Shown here piece by piece: positions 50,254-59,206 of a stretch of 64,000 nucleotides of DNA (positions are counted from its first letter, which is position 1; every line of letters begins with the position of its first letter). The notes below the pieces were generated by a model, which did not search any database, was not told where the DNA came from, and was given only the letters and a program-made list of their open reading frames with translations. A program made the position numbers and the translations under genes. The stretch spans positions 1 to 64,000 of the forward strand of contig CAYNLK010000028.1 of assembly GCA_964398055.1 (NCBI GenBank), written 5' to 3'. The stretch comes from CAYNLK01 sp964398055 (lineage in GTDB: Bacteria; Chloroflexota; Anaerolineae; 4572-78; J111).

Positions 50254-51102
50254 TTACCGTTCAATGGGCGCCCCAACCAGATTGCCCCACTCAGTCCAAC
50301 TGCCATCATAGTTACGCACCTGCGGATAACCCAGCAGGTAAGTCAACACAAACCAGCTATGGCTGCTCCGCTCCCCAATCCGGCAGTAGGTAATCACCTC
50401 TTTATCCGGAGTTACCCCTTCGGCCTCATACAGTGCTCTCAACTCAGCCGCCGACTTGAAGGTGCCATCCGCATTGGCTGCCCTGGCCCAGGGAATGTTG
50501 CGCGCCCCCGGAATGTGCCCACCCCGCAAAGCCCCCTCCTGGGGATAACTGGCCATATGCAACAACTCCCCGCTGTACTCCTCCGGCGAGCGGACATCCA
50601 CCAGCGTACCTTTAGCCTGGATGTGCTGCCTCACGTCATCCCGGAAAGCCCGAATTTTGCGATCATCCCGCGTTGGAATCGGGTAGGCCACTTCGGGATA
50701 GCGGACCACTTCGGCGATCAAGGGGCGACCTTCTTCAACCCACTTCTGGCGGCCGCCATTCATAATCCTGGCATTCGTGTGACCAAAGAGTTGGAAGACC
50801 CAAAAGGTGTACGTGGCCCACCAGTTGTTCTTGTCGCCATAGAAAACAACGGTGGTGTTGGGCCCGATACCTTTGTGGGCCAGGAGTTGAGCAAAGCGAG
50901 GGGCGTCGAGGTATTCACGGATGATCGGGTCGTTGAGCTCACCGAACCAGTCGATTTTGACGGCGCCGGGAATATGACCGGCGTCGTATAGGGTAACGTC
51001 CTCATTGGATTCGACGAGGCGGATAGTGGGGTCGTTGAGATGGTCGGCCACCCACTGGGTGCTGACCAGGGCTTCTGCTTTAACATAATTATTATTACTC
51101 AT
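50254..51102 (-). CDS. Thiosulfate sulfurtransferase (CysA2-type, two rhodanese domains)
   Basis: A 282-aa protein with an inactive N-terminal rhodanese domain (about 10-125, YDAGHIPGAVKIDWFGELNDP) and a catalytic C-terminal domain (about 155-280) with the active-site Cys in TYCRIGERSSHSWFVL and the end NYDGSWTEWGNLVGAPIE, the pattern of mycobacterial CysA2. It moves sulfane sulfur from thiosulfate or mercaptopyruvate to thiols. A GGAGA site precedes the ATG. It is the first structural gene behind a Cys-rich small frame and terminator, so its expression is probably set by attenuation. Confidence 0.9.
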   Translation of the reverse strand: MSNNNYVKAEALVSTQWVADHLNDPTIRLVESNEDVTLYDAGHIPGAVKIDWFGELNDPIIREYLDAPRFAQLLAHKGIGPNTTVVFYGDKNNWWATYTFWVFQLFGHTNARIMNGGRQKWVEEGRPLIAEVVRYPEVAYPIPTRDDRKIRAFRDDVRQHIQAKGTLVDVRSPEEYSGELLHMASYPQEGALRGGHIPGARNIPWARAANADGTFKSAAELRALYEAEGVTPDKEVITYCRIGERSSHSWFVLTYLLGYPQVRNYDGSWTEWGNLVGAPIER

Positions 51103-51172
51103 TTTGTGACTCTCCTTCTCAAATTAATTTGAATTATTTTGCAGCATTTCATATCTATTTGGCTTCTCGCTC

Positions 51173-51220
51173 CTAACACAACCACGACGAGCTTACGCCT
51201 GTATCCTCGCGTTGCCTCAT
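51173..51220 (-). CDS. 15-codon mini-ORF with strong ribosome site, ending in a Cys codon
   Basis: ATG 51220 to TAG 51173 reads MRQREDTGVSSSWLC. AAGGAGGA lies 8 bases upstream (51236-51229), a better ribosome site than most genes here. It lies between the terminator and the sulfurtransferase gene, so it may tune translation of the latter. Possibly only a spurious frame behind a chance site, but placement and the terminal Cys codon are notable. Confidence 0.35.
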   Translation of the reverse strand: MRQREDTGVSSSWLC

Positions 51221-51260
51221 CTAAAAGTTCCTCCTTTGCGCCATTGATTTAACCCAAAAC

Positions 51261-51288
51261 AAAAAAGCCCATCGATAACTCGATGGGC
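51261..51288 (-). terminator. Leader terminator (attenuator) of the sulfur operon
   Basis: Minus strand: GCCCATCGA (51288-51280), loop GTTA, TCGATGGGC (51275-51267), then TTTTTT. It lies between the Cys-rich small frame and the sulfurtransferase gene, 35 bases after the small frame's stop. Read-through is needed for operon expression. Confidence 0.88.
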
Positions 51289-51322
51289 CTGGGTACCTAT
51301 ATACCGGTACGACTAAAAGACT

Positions 51323-51454
51323 TTATAGCTCTACAATATTCTCACCCCGTCGAGTCATCGGTCTGGCTGAGACCGCGCCGCAACACAAGCAAACCGTACA
51401 ACAGGTGCAGTTGACATGCTCGATGGCCTTAACTTCAACCGGGTGAAAATGCAT
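51323..51454 (-). CDS. Cys-rich 43-aa leader peptide
   Basis: ATG 51454 to TAA at 51325-51323. Residues 16-25 read CTCCTVCLCC: six Cys in ten codons (51409-51380). No signal peptide. The promoter at 51507-51535 places the transcript start near 51500, so translation can only begin at 51457/51454; the longer frame that extends to 51613 lies upstream of the promoter and is a shadow. Codons 34-37 (ACTCGACGGG, 51355-51346) are 9/10 identical to the complement of the terminator's left arm (CCCATCGAGT, 51287-51278). A ribosome stalled at the Cys codons would leave this segment free to pair and open the terminator. Mycobacterial Cys-rich upstream frames at cysA2 operons work in this general way. Ribosome site is weak. 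Confidence 0.7.
   Translation of the reverse strand: MHFHPVEVKAIEHVNCTCCTVCLCCGAVSARPMTRRGENIVEL
51346..51355 (-). promoter_or_regulatory. Candidate antiterminator arm within the leader peptide frame
   Basis: ACTCGACGGG can pair with CCCATCGAGT (51287-51278), the left arm and loop start of the leader terminator; nine of ten pairs match, with one C-A mismatch. The pairing excludes terminator folding. Confidence 0.6.
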
Positions 51455-51506
51455 CACGTTTCGTCTTAACCCTGAGTAAGTATAAGAAAAACTTATTTCA
51501 AAATAC

Positions 51507-51535
51507 ATTATAGAAATTTTTTTCTTAAGATGCAA
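51507..51535 (-). promoter_or_regulatory. Promoter of the Cys-leader/sulfur operon
   Basis: Minus strand: -35 TTGCAT (51535-51530), 17-base spacer, perfect -10 TATAAT (51512-51507). Transcript start expected near 51500, about 45 bases before the leader ATG. Confidence 0.7.
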
Positions 51536-51793
51536 ATCTATCTTACCCTGATTGACTGCCTGACGGGGAGATTTCTTACCGATTCTTCGGGATTTGGCCT
51601 GGTATTCCCCCATATTCCCCTATTGGTAGGGGCGACTGGCCTTCGGTAAGGGCTTCGGGTGAGCCTCAGCCGAACCCCTCAGTCGAACCGCCGGTCGCCC
51701 CTACTGGATATGGAACTTGTTACCAAAATTCTCAAGGAGCCATGGTCGCTCAGGCGATTGACACCAGGCCCGGCCGGGAGTAAGATTATTTCT

Positions 51794-51884
51794 TCATCAG
51801 TGAACAGTGAATAGTGAACAGTGAATAGTGAATAGTGAATAGTGATCAGTGATCAGTGATCAGTGATCAGTGATCAGTAATTAG
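51794..51884 (+). repeat. Thirteen tandem heptanucleotides (TGAWYAG type)
   Basis: Units TCATCAG, TGAACAG, TGAATAG, TGAACAG, three TGAATAG, five TGATCAG and TAATTAG follow without gaps. The unit TGATCAG contains a palindromic core (TGATCA), so the array can fold on itself. It resembles the heptanucleotide STRR arrays described in cyanobacteria. Confidence 0.85.
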
Positions 51885-51904
51885 CCAGACCGTTCATTGA
51901 CTCC

Positions 51905-51997
51905 TGATAACTGATAACTGACCACTGACAAACTGATAACTGACCACTGACAAACTGATAACTGACAAACTGATAACTGGCAACTGACCACTGATAA
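51905..51997 (+). repeat. Second heptanucleotide array (TGATAAC/TGACCAC type)
   Basis: Units TGATAAC, TGATAAC, TGACCAC, TGACAAA+C, TGATAAC, TGACCAC and further variants recur with period 7, some with one extra base. Composition is partly complementary to the preceding array. Confidence 0.8.
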
Positions 51998-52021
51998 CCA
52001 TCCTTAAAGGAGCAACCTAAG

Positions 52022-53173
52022 ATGAATATCGATAAACTCATTGCTTTCACCCAGGATTTGATCCGGCTGCCCAGCCCGCCCGGTCAGGAACAAGCGGTCA
52101 TCCGGCGGGCCGAAGCTGAACTGCGCAGCCTGGGCTACGACCAGGTCTGGCTGGATGACTACGGCAACGCCATTGGGGTGATCGAAGGCGCCCAGACCGG
52201 GCCGACGCTCCTATTCGACGGCCACGCTGACACCGTCGGCATTGCTCCGGGGGTGCCCTGGCAAACCGATCCCTTTGGCAGCCACATCGACGGTGGGGCA
52301 ATCTACGGCCGGGGTTCAGCCGATATGAAGGGCGCGGTAGCAGCCATGATCCACGCCGCGGCCAGCGTCGACCGGGCCAGTTTGGCCGGCCGGGTGGTGA
52401 TCAGCGTCTCGGTGCTGGAGGAAGTCTTTGAAGGCGGCGCCTTGAAGTCGGTGATGGAGCAGGTGAAGCCGGATTTTGTGGTCATCGGCGAAGCGACCAG
52501 CCTCAACTTGAACCGGGGCGGCCGCGGCCGGGCCGAAATCCAGTTAGAAACCATTGGCCGGCCCTCCCACTCCTCGGCCCCGCAGCAGGGTCTCAATGCC
52601 GTGTTGGAAATGATGAAAGTCATCCAGGCCATCGACAAAATGTCGCTGCCCGGCCATCCCCTGTTGGGGCCGGCGATCATGGCCCTGACCGACATTATTT
52701 CCGAACCCTATCCGGGCTATTCGGTTATTCCCAGCCGCTGCCAGGTTACCTACGACCGCCGCCTGCTGCCCGGCGAAACGGCTGAAGAGGTGCTGTCCAG
52801 TCTCACCGCGTTACCGGAACTGGCCGGCATCAATCTAAAGGCGCGGTTGGCCGAGGGCGAGCACCAGTGCTACACCGGTGCAGTAGTGCGGGGGGTAAAA
52901 TTTTTCCCGGCCTGGCTGTTGCCGGAAAGTGAACCGTTTGTGCAGCAGGCATTCCAGGGTTTGCGCCGGGCCGGTTTGACGCCCGCCTTTGGCGCTTATC
53001 GCTTCTGCACCAACGCGGCCTACAGCGCCGGTATTGCCGGTGTGCCGACCATCGGCTTTGGGCCGGCTGGCGAAGCCGATGCCCACGTGGTCGACGAGAA
53101 GATTGAGATTGACTCACTGGTGGCTGCGGCCAGAGGCTACCGGGGCATTATCGAGGCCACCCTGGGCATTTAA
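52022..53173 (+). CDS. M20-family metallohydrolase (YgeY/ArgE/DapE-like)
   Basis: A 383-aa co-catalytic zinc hydrolase. Motifs: LLFDGHADTVG (first His and Asp, about 61-71), GRGSADMKGAVAAM (bridging Asp, about 96-109), SVLEEVFEGGAL (catalytic Glu-Glu), and a dimerisation domain from about 180 (GRGRAEIQLETIGRPSHSS). Similarity is highest to the YgeY-type hydrolase group, often linked to amide or carbamoyl-purine breakdown, but no xanthine or selenium genes are close. Substrate unassigned. The gene stands alone between two repeat-filled spaces. Confidence 0.85.
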   Translation: MNIDKLIAFTQDLIRLPSPPGQEQAVIRRAEAELRSLGYDQVWLDDYGNAIGVIEGAQTGPTLLFDGHADTVGIAPGVPWQTDPFGSHIDGGAIYGRGSADMKGAVAAMIHAAASVDRASLAGRVVISVSVLEEVFEGGALKSVMEQVKPDFVVIGEATSLNLNRGGRGRAEIQLETIGRPSHSSAPQQGLNAVLEMMKVIQAIDKMSLPGHPLLGPAIMALTDIISEPYPGYSVIPSRCQVTYDRRLLPGETAEEVLSSLTALPELAGINLKARLAEGEHQCYTGAVVRGVKFFPAWLLPESEPFVQQAFQGLRRAGLTPAFGAYRFCTNAAYSAGIAGVPTIGFGPAGEADAHVVDEKIEIDSLVAAARGYRGIIEATLGI

Positions 53174-53521
53174 CGGGGTTAAGGAAGGTATAAAGAATAA
53201 CCCCAAAAATCTGATTGAGGTTGTCTTTGGGCGGCAAAAGCAGGGGCATTGCTGCTGCAATCTCTTACTTTTTTCCGGCAATATTCCAACCGGATTCAAA
53301 CTTTTTTGTGATACCATCCAGATTGAAGATTTGATAAACTGACTATTTTTCGTTCAAAATCGCCAGATTTTGGGGTATCCGGCTGATCAAATACCTGCTA
53401 AAATTTAGAGTAGCCAGTTCAGGAGTAATGACCGGACAGAAAGGAGTTTGTTTATGACCCAAAGCTAACAACCTGCAACGAGGACATCAAGCGCCAGACC
53501 CGGCTTCGGAGGGATGAGGGG

Positions 53522-53583
53522 AGAAGGATGAAGGATGAAGTAAAACAAAAATTCATCCTTCCGCCTTCATCATTCATCCTTCT
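53522..53583. repeat. Heptad inverted repeat
   Basis: Left arm units GAAGGAT, GAAGGAT, GAAG (53522-53540); right arm 53565-53583 is its reverse complement in 18 of 19 positions, again built of TTCATCC-type heptads. Loop 24 bases. Confidence 0.8.
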
Positions 53584-53734
53584 GAGGCCGGGTGACGAGG
53601 AGCAGGTCTATCGAAGGTTTCGGCGGATACCTGCCGGGTGGCCACCCCCCGACCCGATTCGTCCTCAATTCCCGCCCCGGGAAGCAAGCCTTTCCTCAAA
53701 ACCGTTCAAGCAATTGGCGGCACAAAAGAGAGGC

Positions 53735-53905
53735 AGTGGCAAATTCAGCAAACGGCAAACTGCAAACGGTCATCAGTAGACGGTAGCTAAAAGGCAGACC
53801 AGACTGTCTTTGTCTGATGTCTGCCCATCCTTTGCTACTTGCAATCTGCTACCTGTCACATGTCCCGGCAACTTGCTACCCGTTACCTGCTGTCTGCCCA
53901 AATTT
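53735..53905. repeat. Large imperfect heptad inverted repeat
   Basis: The left part has units such as TGGCAAA, TTCAGCA, AACGGCA, AACTGCA, AACGGTC; the right part units such as TTGCTAC, TTGCAAT, CTGCTAC, CTGTCAC, TTGCTAC. GGCAGACC near 53795 is answered by GTCTGCC near 53818 and 53893. Confidence 0.6.
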
Positions 53906-53947
53906 GACTCCATTCTCAACCTAAACTTAGCTAAAGGAGATTCGGCA

Positions 53948-55789
<1,842 letters not shown>

Positions 55790-55915
55790 GGGCTGAGGGA
55801 TGAGAGCGGGCCTGGCAATAAGAGTCTGTCGGGAACGTAAAACAAAAGCATAGCCCAACAAACCGGTTCAGCAACTACCTAAATAACTAAACAGTTTTAT
55901 AAAAAATTGATAAAC

Positions 55916-55954
55916 AATGGGGTTATTTGTACTAACAAATGACCCCATTTTTAT
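55916..55954 (+). terminator. Intrinsic terminator of glmS
   Basis: A 15-bp stem (55916-55930 and 55935-55949, one G-U pair), loop ACTA, followed by a T-run (TTTTTA). Confidence 0.8.
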
Positions 55955-56015
55955 GAACTGTGTCAAACTATGCCCCATTATTAACTAATTTGATGGTAAA
56001 AATAGCATCTTGATC

Positions 56016-56044
56016 TTGACAACCTGTTCGAAATGTGATAAACT
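56016..56044 (+). promoter_or_regulatory. Promoter of the LacI-type regulator gene
   Basis: Perfect -35 TTGACA (56016-56021), 17-base spacer, -10 TAAACT (56039-56044) overlapping the palindrome described next. Confidence 0.7.
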
Positions 56045-56071
56045 GTTTACAAACTTGTTTAGTAAACAGTT
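56041..56071. promoter_or_regulatory. Palindromic operator overlapping the -10 box
   Basis: Perfect 10-base arms AACTGTTTAC (56041-56050) and GTAAACAGTT (56062-56071), spacer 11 bases, with a further GTTTA/TAAAC dyad inside. The left arm covers the -10 box and the right arm the transcript start, an ideal repressor site. The regulator encoded 37 bases downstream is the obvious binder. Confidence 0.65.
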
Positions 56072-56107
56072 GCCTAAACAAAACTGCTTTTTGAAAGCGA
56101 GGTCGCT

Positions 56108-57139
56108 TTGGCTAACATTCGTCAGGTTGCCGATAAAGCAGGAGTATCCATTGGCACTGTTTCGCGTGCGCTGAATAACAAACCGGGTGTCGGTGACGAA
56201 ACCCGGCAACGTGTTTTTACGGTAGCCCAGGAATTAGGCTACAGTCACTCAAAACGGGCCCCCTTTTCCAATCCGCGCGTTACGCACTTAGGTTTCTTAA
56301 ACAAAACTTTTCCCCAAGATATAACTTCTAACCCTTTTTATGCCGATGTTCTCCACGGCGTTGAACAAATTTGCCATGAACTGCACATCAACCTCTCTTT
56401 TAATACGCTAAATTTTACCGGCAGCCAGCTTCATTCTCTCCCCCCCTCAGTCAAAGATAATAACATCAATGGCCTGTTTGTGGTGGGAGGCGGAATTCCC
56501 CAAGAGATCGTGGAGTCGCTCGGTAAATTGTCCCAATTGCCAATTGTCCTGGTCGATAACTGTTTCCCGGATTGTCGCTGGGATACCGTGATGATTGACA
56601 ATTGGCGCGGGGTAAGATTATCGACCGAATACCTCATCGACCACGGTCATCGTCACATTGCGCTCATTGGCGGCCCTGATCACGCCAGTATTGTAGAAAG
56701 GCGGCTGAGTTATGAAGAGACAATTCGACGACATAACTTAGAGCCAACAATCGTTACACCGCCCAATCTCTCTTATGAAGATGGTCAATGGGCGGTTTTG
56801 GAGATACTCCGCCAGGCCCCCAAAACGACCGCCATGATTTGTTCCAATGATGAGCAAGCCGTCGGCGTTTTGAGACAGCTCAGAAAATTGGGCTACATTG
56901 TGCCTGACGACTTCTCATTGGTTGGATTTGACGACATCAATATGGTCCAGTTTACTACCCCGCCTATTACTACCATTCGTGTGGACCGAATAACGTTGGG
57001 TCAAGTGGCCGTGCAACTGTTGTTAGACCGGATCAAATTCCCCAACCGGCCGATGATTAAGGTCACCACCGGGGTGAATTTGATTGAGCGGGCTTCGGTA
57101 GGCCCGCCGCGCACCTACAAAGTTGTTCCTTCAGAGTGA
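56108..57139 (+). CDS. LacI-family transcriptional regulator
   Basis: A 343-aa regulator with the LacI HTH at 2-25 (NIRQVADKAGVSIGTVSRALNN), the hinge region KPGVGDETRQRVFTVAQELGY and a sugar-binding PBP1-like effector domain (THLGFLNKTFPQDIT ... NPFYADVLHGVEQICHE; GFDDINMVQFTTPPITTIRVD). Start is TTG 56108, behind GAGGTCG. It presumably represses itself and the downstream oligosaccharide importer and GH130 genes until a sugar binds. Confidence 0.92.
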   Translation: MANIRQVADKAGVSIGTVSRALNNKPGVGDETRQRVFTVAQELGYSHSKRAPFSNPRVTHLGFLNKTFPQDITSNPFYADVLHGVEQICHELHINLSFNTLNFTGSQLHSLPPSVKDNNINGLFVVGGGIPQEIVESLGKLSQLPIVLVDNCFPDCRWDTVMIDNWRGVRLSTEYLIDHGHRHIALIGGPDHASIVERRLSYEETIRRHNLEPTIVTPPNLSYEDGQWAVLEILRQAPKTTAMICSNDEQAVGVLRQLRKLGYIVPDDFSLVGFDDINMVQFTTPPITTIRVDRITLGQVAVQLLLDRIKFPNRPMIKVTTGVNLIERASVGPPRTYKVVPSE

Positions 57140-57227
57140 AGAAAAAACTGGGTTGTGTCTTTTTCTTGGACCGGGGGAGGCCGTTGGAAAGCAGCCTGGC
57201 CAACCCACCGGGCGCGAAAGGAGGTTT

Positions 57228-57248
57228 ATGACCGAACCAACCTGTTGA
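57228..57248 (+). other. Six-codon frame with perfect ribosome site
   Basis: AAAGGAGG (57217-57224) stands 3 bases before ATG ACC GAA CCA ACC TGT TGA (MTEPTC). It may be a relic of a lost gene start or a short upstream frame affecting the binding-protein gene 60 bases downstream. Confidence 0.3.
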
Positions 57249-57309
57249 GCATCGACGGTACATAAGTATGGTTAAAACAATTTTCAATATTATCAAGGAG
57301 GATAAAAGT

Positions 57310-59034
57310 ATGAAAACCCGGCTGATAAAAGTTTTGAGTATCACGGTGGTTCTGCTCTTGGTGCTGGGAGCCTGGGGTCCCGCCCAAGAGGCCAGCGCGC
57401 AAGGCGGCACTTACGAGCGGAGCGAGACCTTATACACCAGCGGCACCCAGTGGGGCCCGCCATCAAGCTGGAATCCCTTTAACCAGGGGAATTATGCCAT
57501 GGGCACCATTGGCCTTGCCTATGAAACGTTGTTCATCTATGATCCGCTCATCAATGAGTATACACCCTGGCTGGCCGAGAGTGGCGAGTGGACGAGTGAT
57601 AATGTCTATGAATTGAAGGTTCGCCAGGGCGTCACCTGGAGCGACGGTAAACCCTTCACCGCGGCCGACGTGAAATTCACCTTTGAGCTTAGCGACAAAG
57701 CAGCGATTTTCTTCAGCCCGCTGTCGAACTGGCTGGATAATATCAAGCAGGTGGATGATAACACCTTGCAGTTCACCTTCAGCGAGCCTCTCTACCAGGA
57801 ATGGGCCTACTACCTCTACCAGGTTCCAATAGTTCCACAGCATCTCTGGAAAGATAAAACTGCCGATGAGATCGCCGCCGGAGCCAATGAGAATCCTGTC
57901 GGCACAGGCCCATACCTGTATGATACCCACGATCAGGATAGAATGGTTTGGGTAAAGAACGACAAGTGGTGGGCCAAGGCAGCACTGGGCCTGGATCCGG
58001 CCCCCAAGCGGATTGTGGATATCGTCAATGGCAGCAACAACGTCGCCCTGGGTCTGGTTCTCCAGGGTGGCCTCGACCTGAGCAACAACTTCCTGCCGGG
58101 CATCGCCACGCTGGTAAAAAGCGGCTACGGCATTCAGACCTACTACCCGGATCCACCCTATATGCTCTCGGCCAATACGGCCTGGTTGATCATGAACAAT
58201 ACCAAAAAACCGATGGATGATCCGTCCTTCCGCCGGGCGATGGCCTTTGCCGTTAACACCGACCAAATCGTCGAGGTCGTCTATGGCAATATTGTTATGA
58301 AGGCCAATCCAACCGGTCTGCTGCCGGTCTGGGAGCCGTACATTGACCAGACCGTGGTTGACAAACTGGGCTTCAGCTACGATCCGGAGGAAGCCAAGGC
58401 GATACTGGCCAAGGCCGGTTACAAGGATATCGATGGCGATGGTTTCGTCGAGGCCAAAGATGGTTCCAAGATCGAGCTGAAGATCATCGTTCCGTTCGGT
58501 TGGACGGACTGGATGGAGTCGATCAAGGTCATTGCCAACGGCGCCCAGGCCGTCGGCATCAACCTTCAGCCTGACTACCCGGACTACCCCGGCTATCTGG
58601 ATGCCCGCTTAAGCGGTACGTTCGACATGGCCATCGACAATCAGGAACAACTGAGCAACACCCCCTGGGCATACTATGACTGGATGTTCCAGAACCCCAT
58701 CGCCGATATTGCGACCATGCAGGACGGCAACTATGGGCGGTACGACAACAAGAAAGCCTTCGACCTGGTCGACCAACTTGATAAGACCCCGGTCGATGAC
58801 GTAGAGGGGATGAAGGCCATCATCTCGCAGCTCCAGGAAATCCACCTCACGGATATGCCGCTGATCCCGTTGTGGTACAACGGGATGTGGGCCCAGTACA
58901 GCAATGCGGTCTGGACAAATTGGCCGTCGTCAGCAGAAGGCGCCAATCACTACTTGCCGACCACCTGGCGCGGCTACTGGAACATGACGGCCATCCGTAT
59001 GCTCACCGAGTTGAAACCGACGCCTCAGGAGTAA
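57310..59034 (+). CDS. Dpp/Opp-type ABC transporter substrate-binding protein (SBP_bac_5)
   Basis: A 574-aa protein with a signal peptide (LIKVLSITVVLLLVLGAWGPAQ, cut after EASA; no lipobox Cys) and a family 5 extracellular solute-binding domain: NPFNQGNYAMGTIGLAYETLF, LKVRQGVTWSDGKPFTAADVKFTFEL, and the FDMAIDNQEQLSNTPW region. Despite the peptide-binding name, this family also binds oligosaccharides; linked to a GH130 gene and LacI regulator, beta-mannosides are the likely ligand. AAGGAGG precedes ATG 57310. A terminator follows. Confidence 0.9.
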   Translation: MKTRLIKVLSITVVLLLVLGAWGPAQEASAQGGTYERSETLYTSGTQWGPPSSWNPFNQGNYAMGTIGLAYETLFIYDPLINEYTPWLAESGEWTSDNVYELKVRQGVTWSDGKPFTAADVKFTFELSDKAAIFFSPLSNWLDNIKQVDDNTLQFTFSEPLYQEWAYYLYQVPIVPQHLWKDKTADEIAAGANENPVGTGPYLYDTHDQDRMVWVKNDKWWAKAALGLDPAPKRIVDIVNGSNNVALGLVLQGGLDLSNNFLPGIATLVKSGYGIQTYYPDPPYMLSANTAWLIMNNTKKPMDDPSFRRAMAFAVNTDQIVEVVYGNIVMKANPTGLLPVWEPYIDQTVVDKLGFSYDPEEAKAILAKAGYKDIDGDGFVEAKDGSKIELKIIVPFGWTDWMESIKVIANGAQAVGINLQPDYPDYPGYLDARLSGTFDMAIDNQEQLSNTPWAYYDWMFQNPIADIATMQDGNYGRYDNKKAFDLVDQLDKTPVDDVEGMKAIISQLQEIHLTDMPLIPLWYNGMWAQYSNAVWTNWPSSAEGANHYLPTTWRGYWNMTAIRMLTELKPTPQE

Positions 59035-59137
59035 AGTAGCCAATTACCTCCCCGCCGGGATACGTTCCAGTTGAACGAGCGCATCCGTCGGGGCGGTTCA
59101 CCAACCACCCCAACCCCCCGTTGTGGTGAAGTAGGCC

Positions 59138-59177
59138 CCGCCCCTCCTGTTGAGTTTGCGGGAGGGGCGGCGTTTTT
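59138..59177 (+). terminator. Terminator between the binding-protein and permease genes
   Basis: A perfect 10-bp GC stem (59138-59147 and 59161-59170), 13-base loop, then CGTTTTT. It probably reduces expression of the downstream membrane genes relative to the binding protein. Confidence 0.75.
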
Positions 59178-59206
59178 CTATAACCTTCTACCAAGAAGGA
59201 GGCAAG

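Larger units (their letters stand above)
51536..52021. other. Intergenic region upstream of the M20 hydrolase gene
   Basis: It contains a GGTAGGGGCGAC... / GTCGCCCCTAC pair near 51625-51705 (palindromic, like the inner repeat of the MITE at 42117), two long arrays of heptanucleotides (51794-51884 and 51905-51997), and the TAAAGGAG ribosome site of the next gene. No gene is seen. Confidence 0.6.
53174..53947. other. 774-base intergenic region with heptad palindromes
   Basis: No gene is supported; a 46-codon extension of glmS into it runs through repeats. It carries an inverted repeat of heptads at 53522-53583 and a larger one at 53735-53905. A -10-like sequence (TAAAAT, near 53397) is weak. 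GlmS is preceded by AAAGGAG at 53933-53939; no glmS ribozyme is recognised. Confidence 0.6.
55790..56107. other. 318-base region between glmS and the LacI-type regulator gene
   Basis: It holds the glmS terminator (55916-55954), the regulator promoter (56016-56044) and its overlapping palindrome (56041-56071). No gene. Confidence 0.7.

Noticed and set aside
51455..51613. N-terminal extension of the Cys-rich leader frame to 96 aa
   Set aside because: The promoter (-10 at 51507-51512) lies inside the extension, so these codons would not be transcribed.
51794..51997. Possible CRISPR array
   Set aside because: Units are 7 bases in direct tandem without spacers, and no cas genes are near.
53840..53947. 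glmS ribozyme upstream of glmS
   Set aside because: No ribozyme core sequence was recognised and the region is made of heptad repeats.
53810..53947. 46-codon N-terminal extension of GlmS
   Set aside because: GlmS needs Cys at position 2 after Met removal; the extension is repeat sequence.
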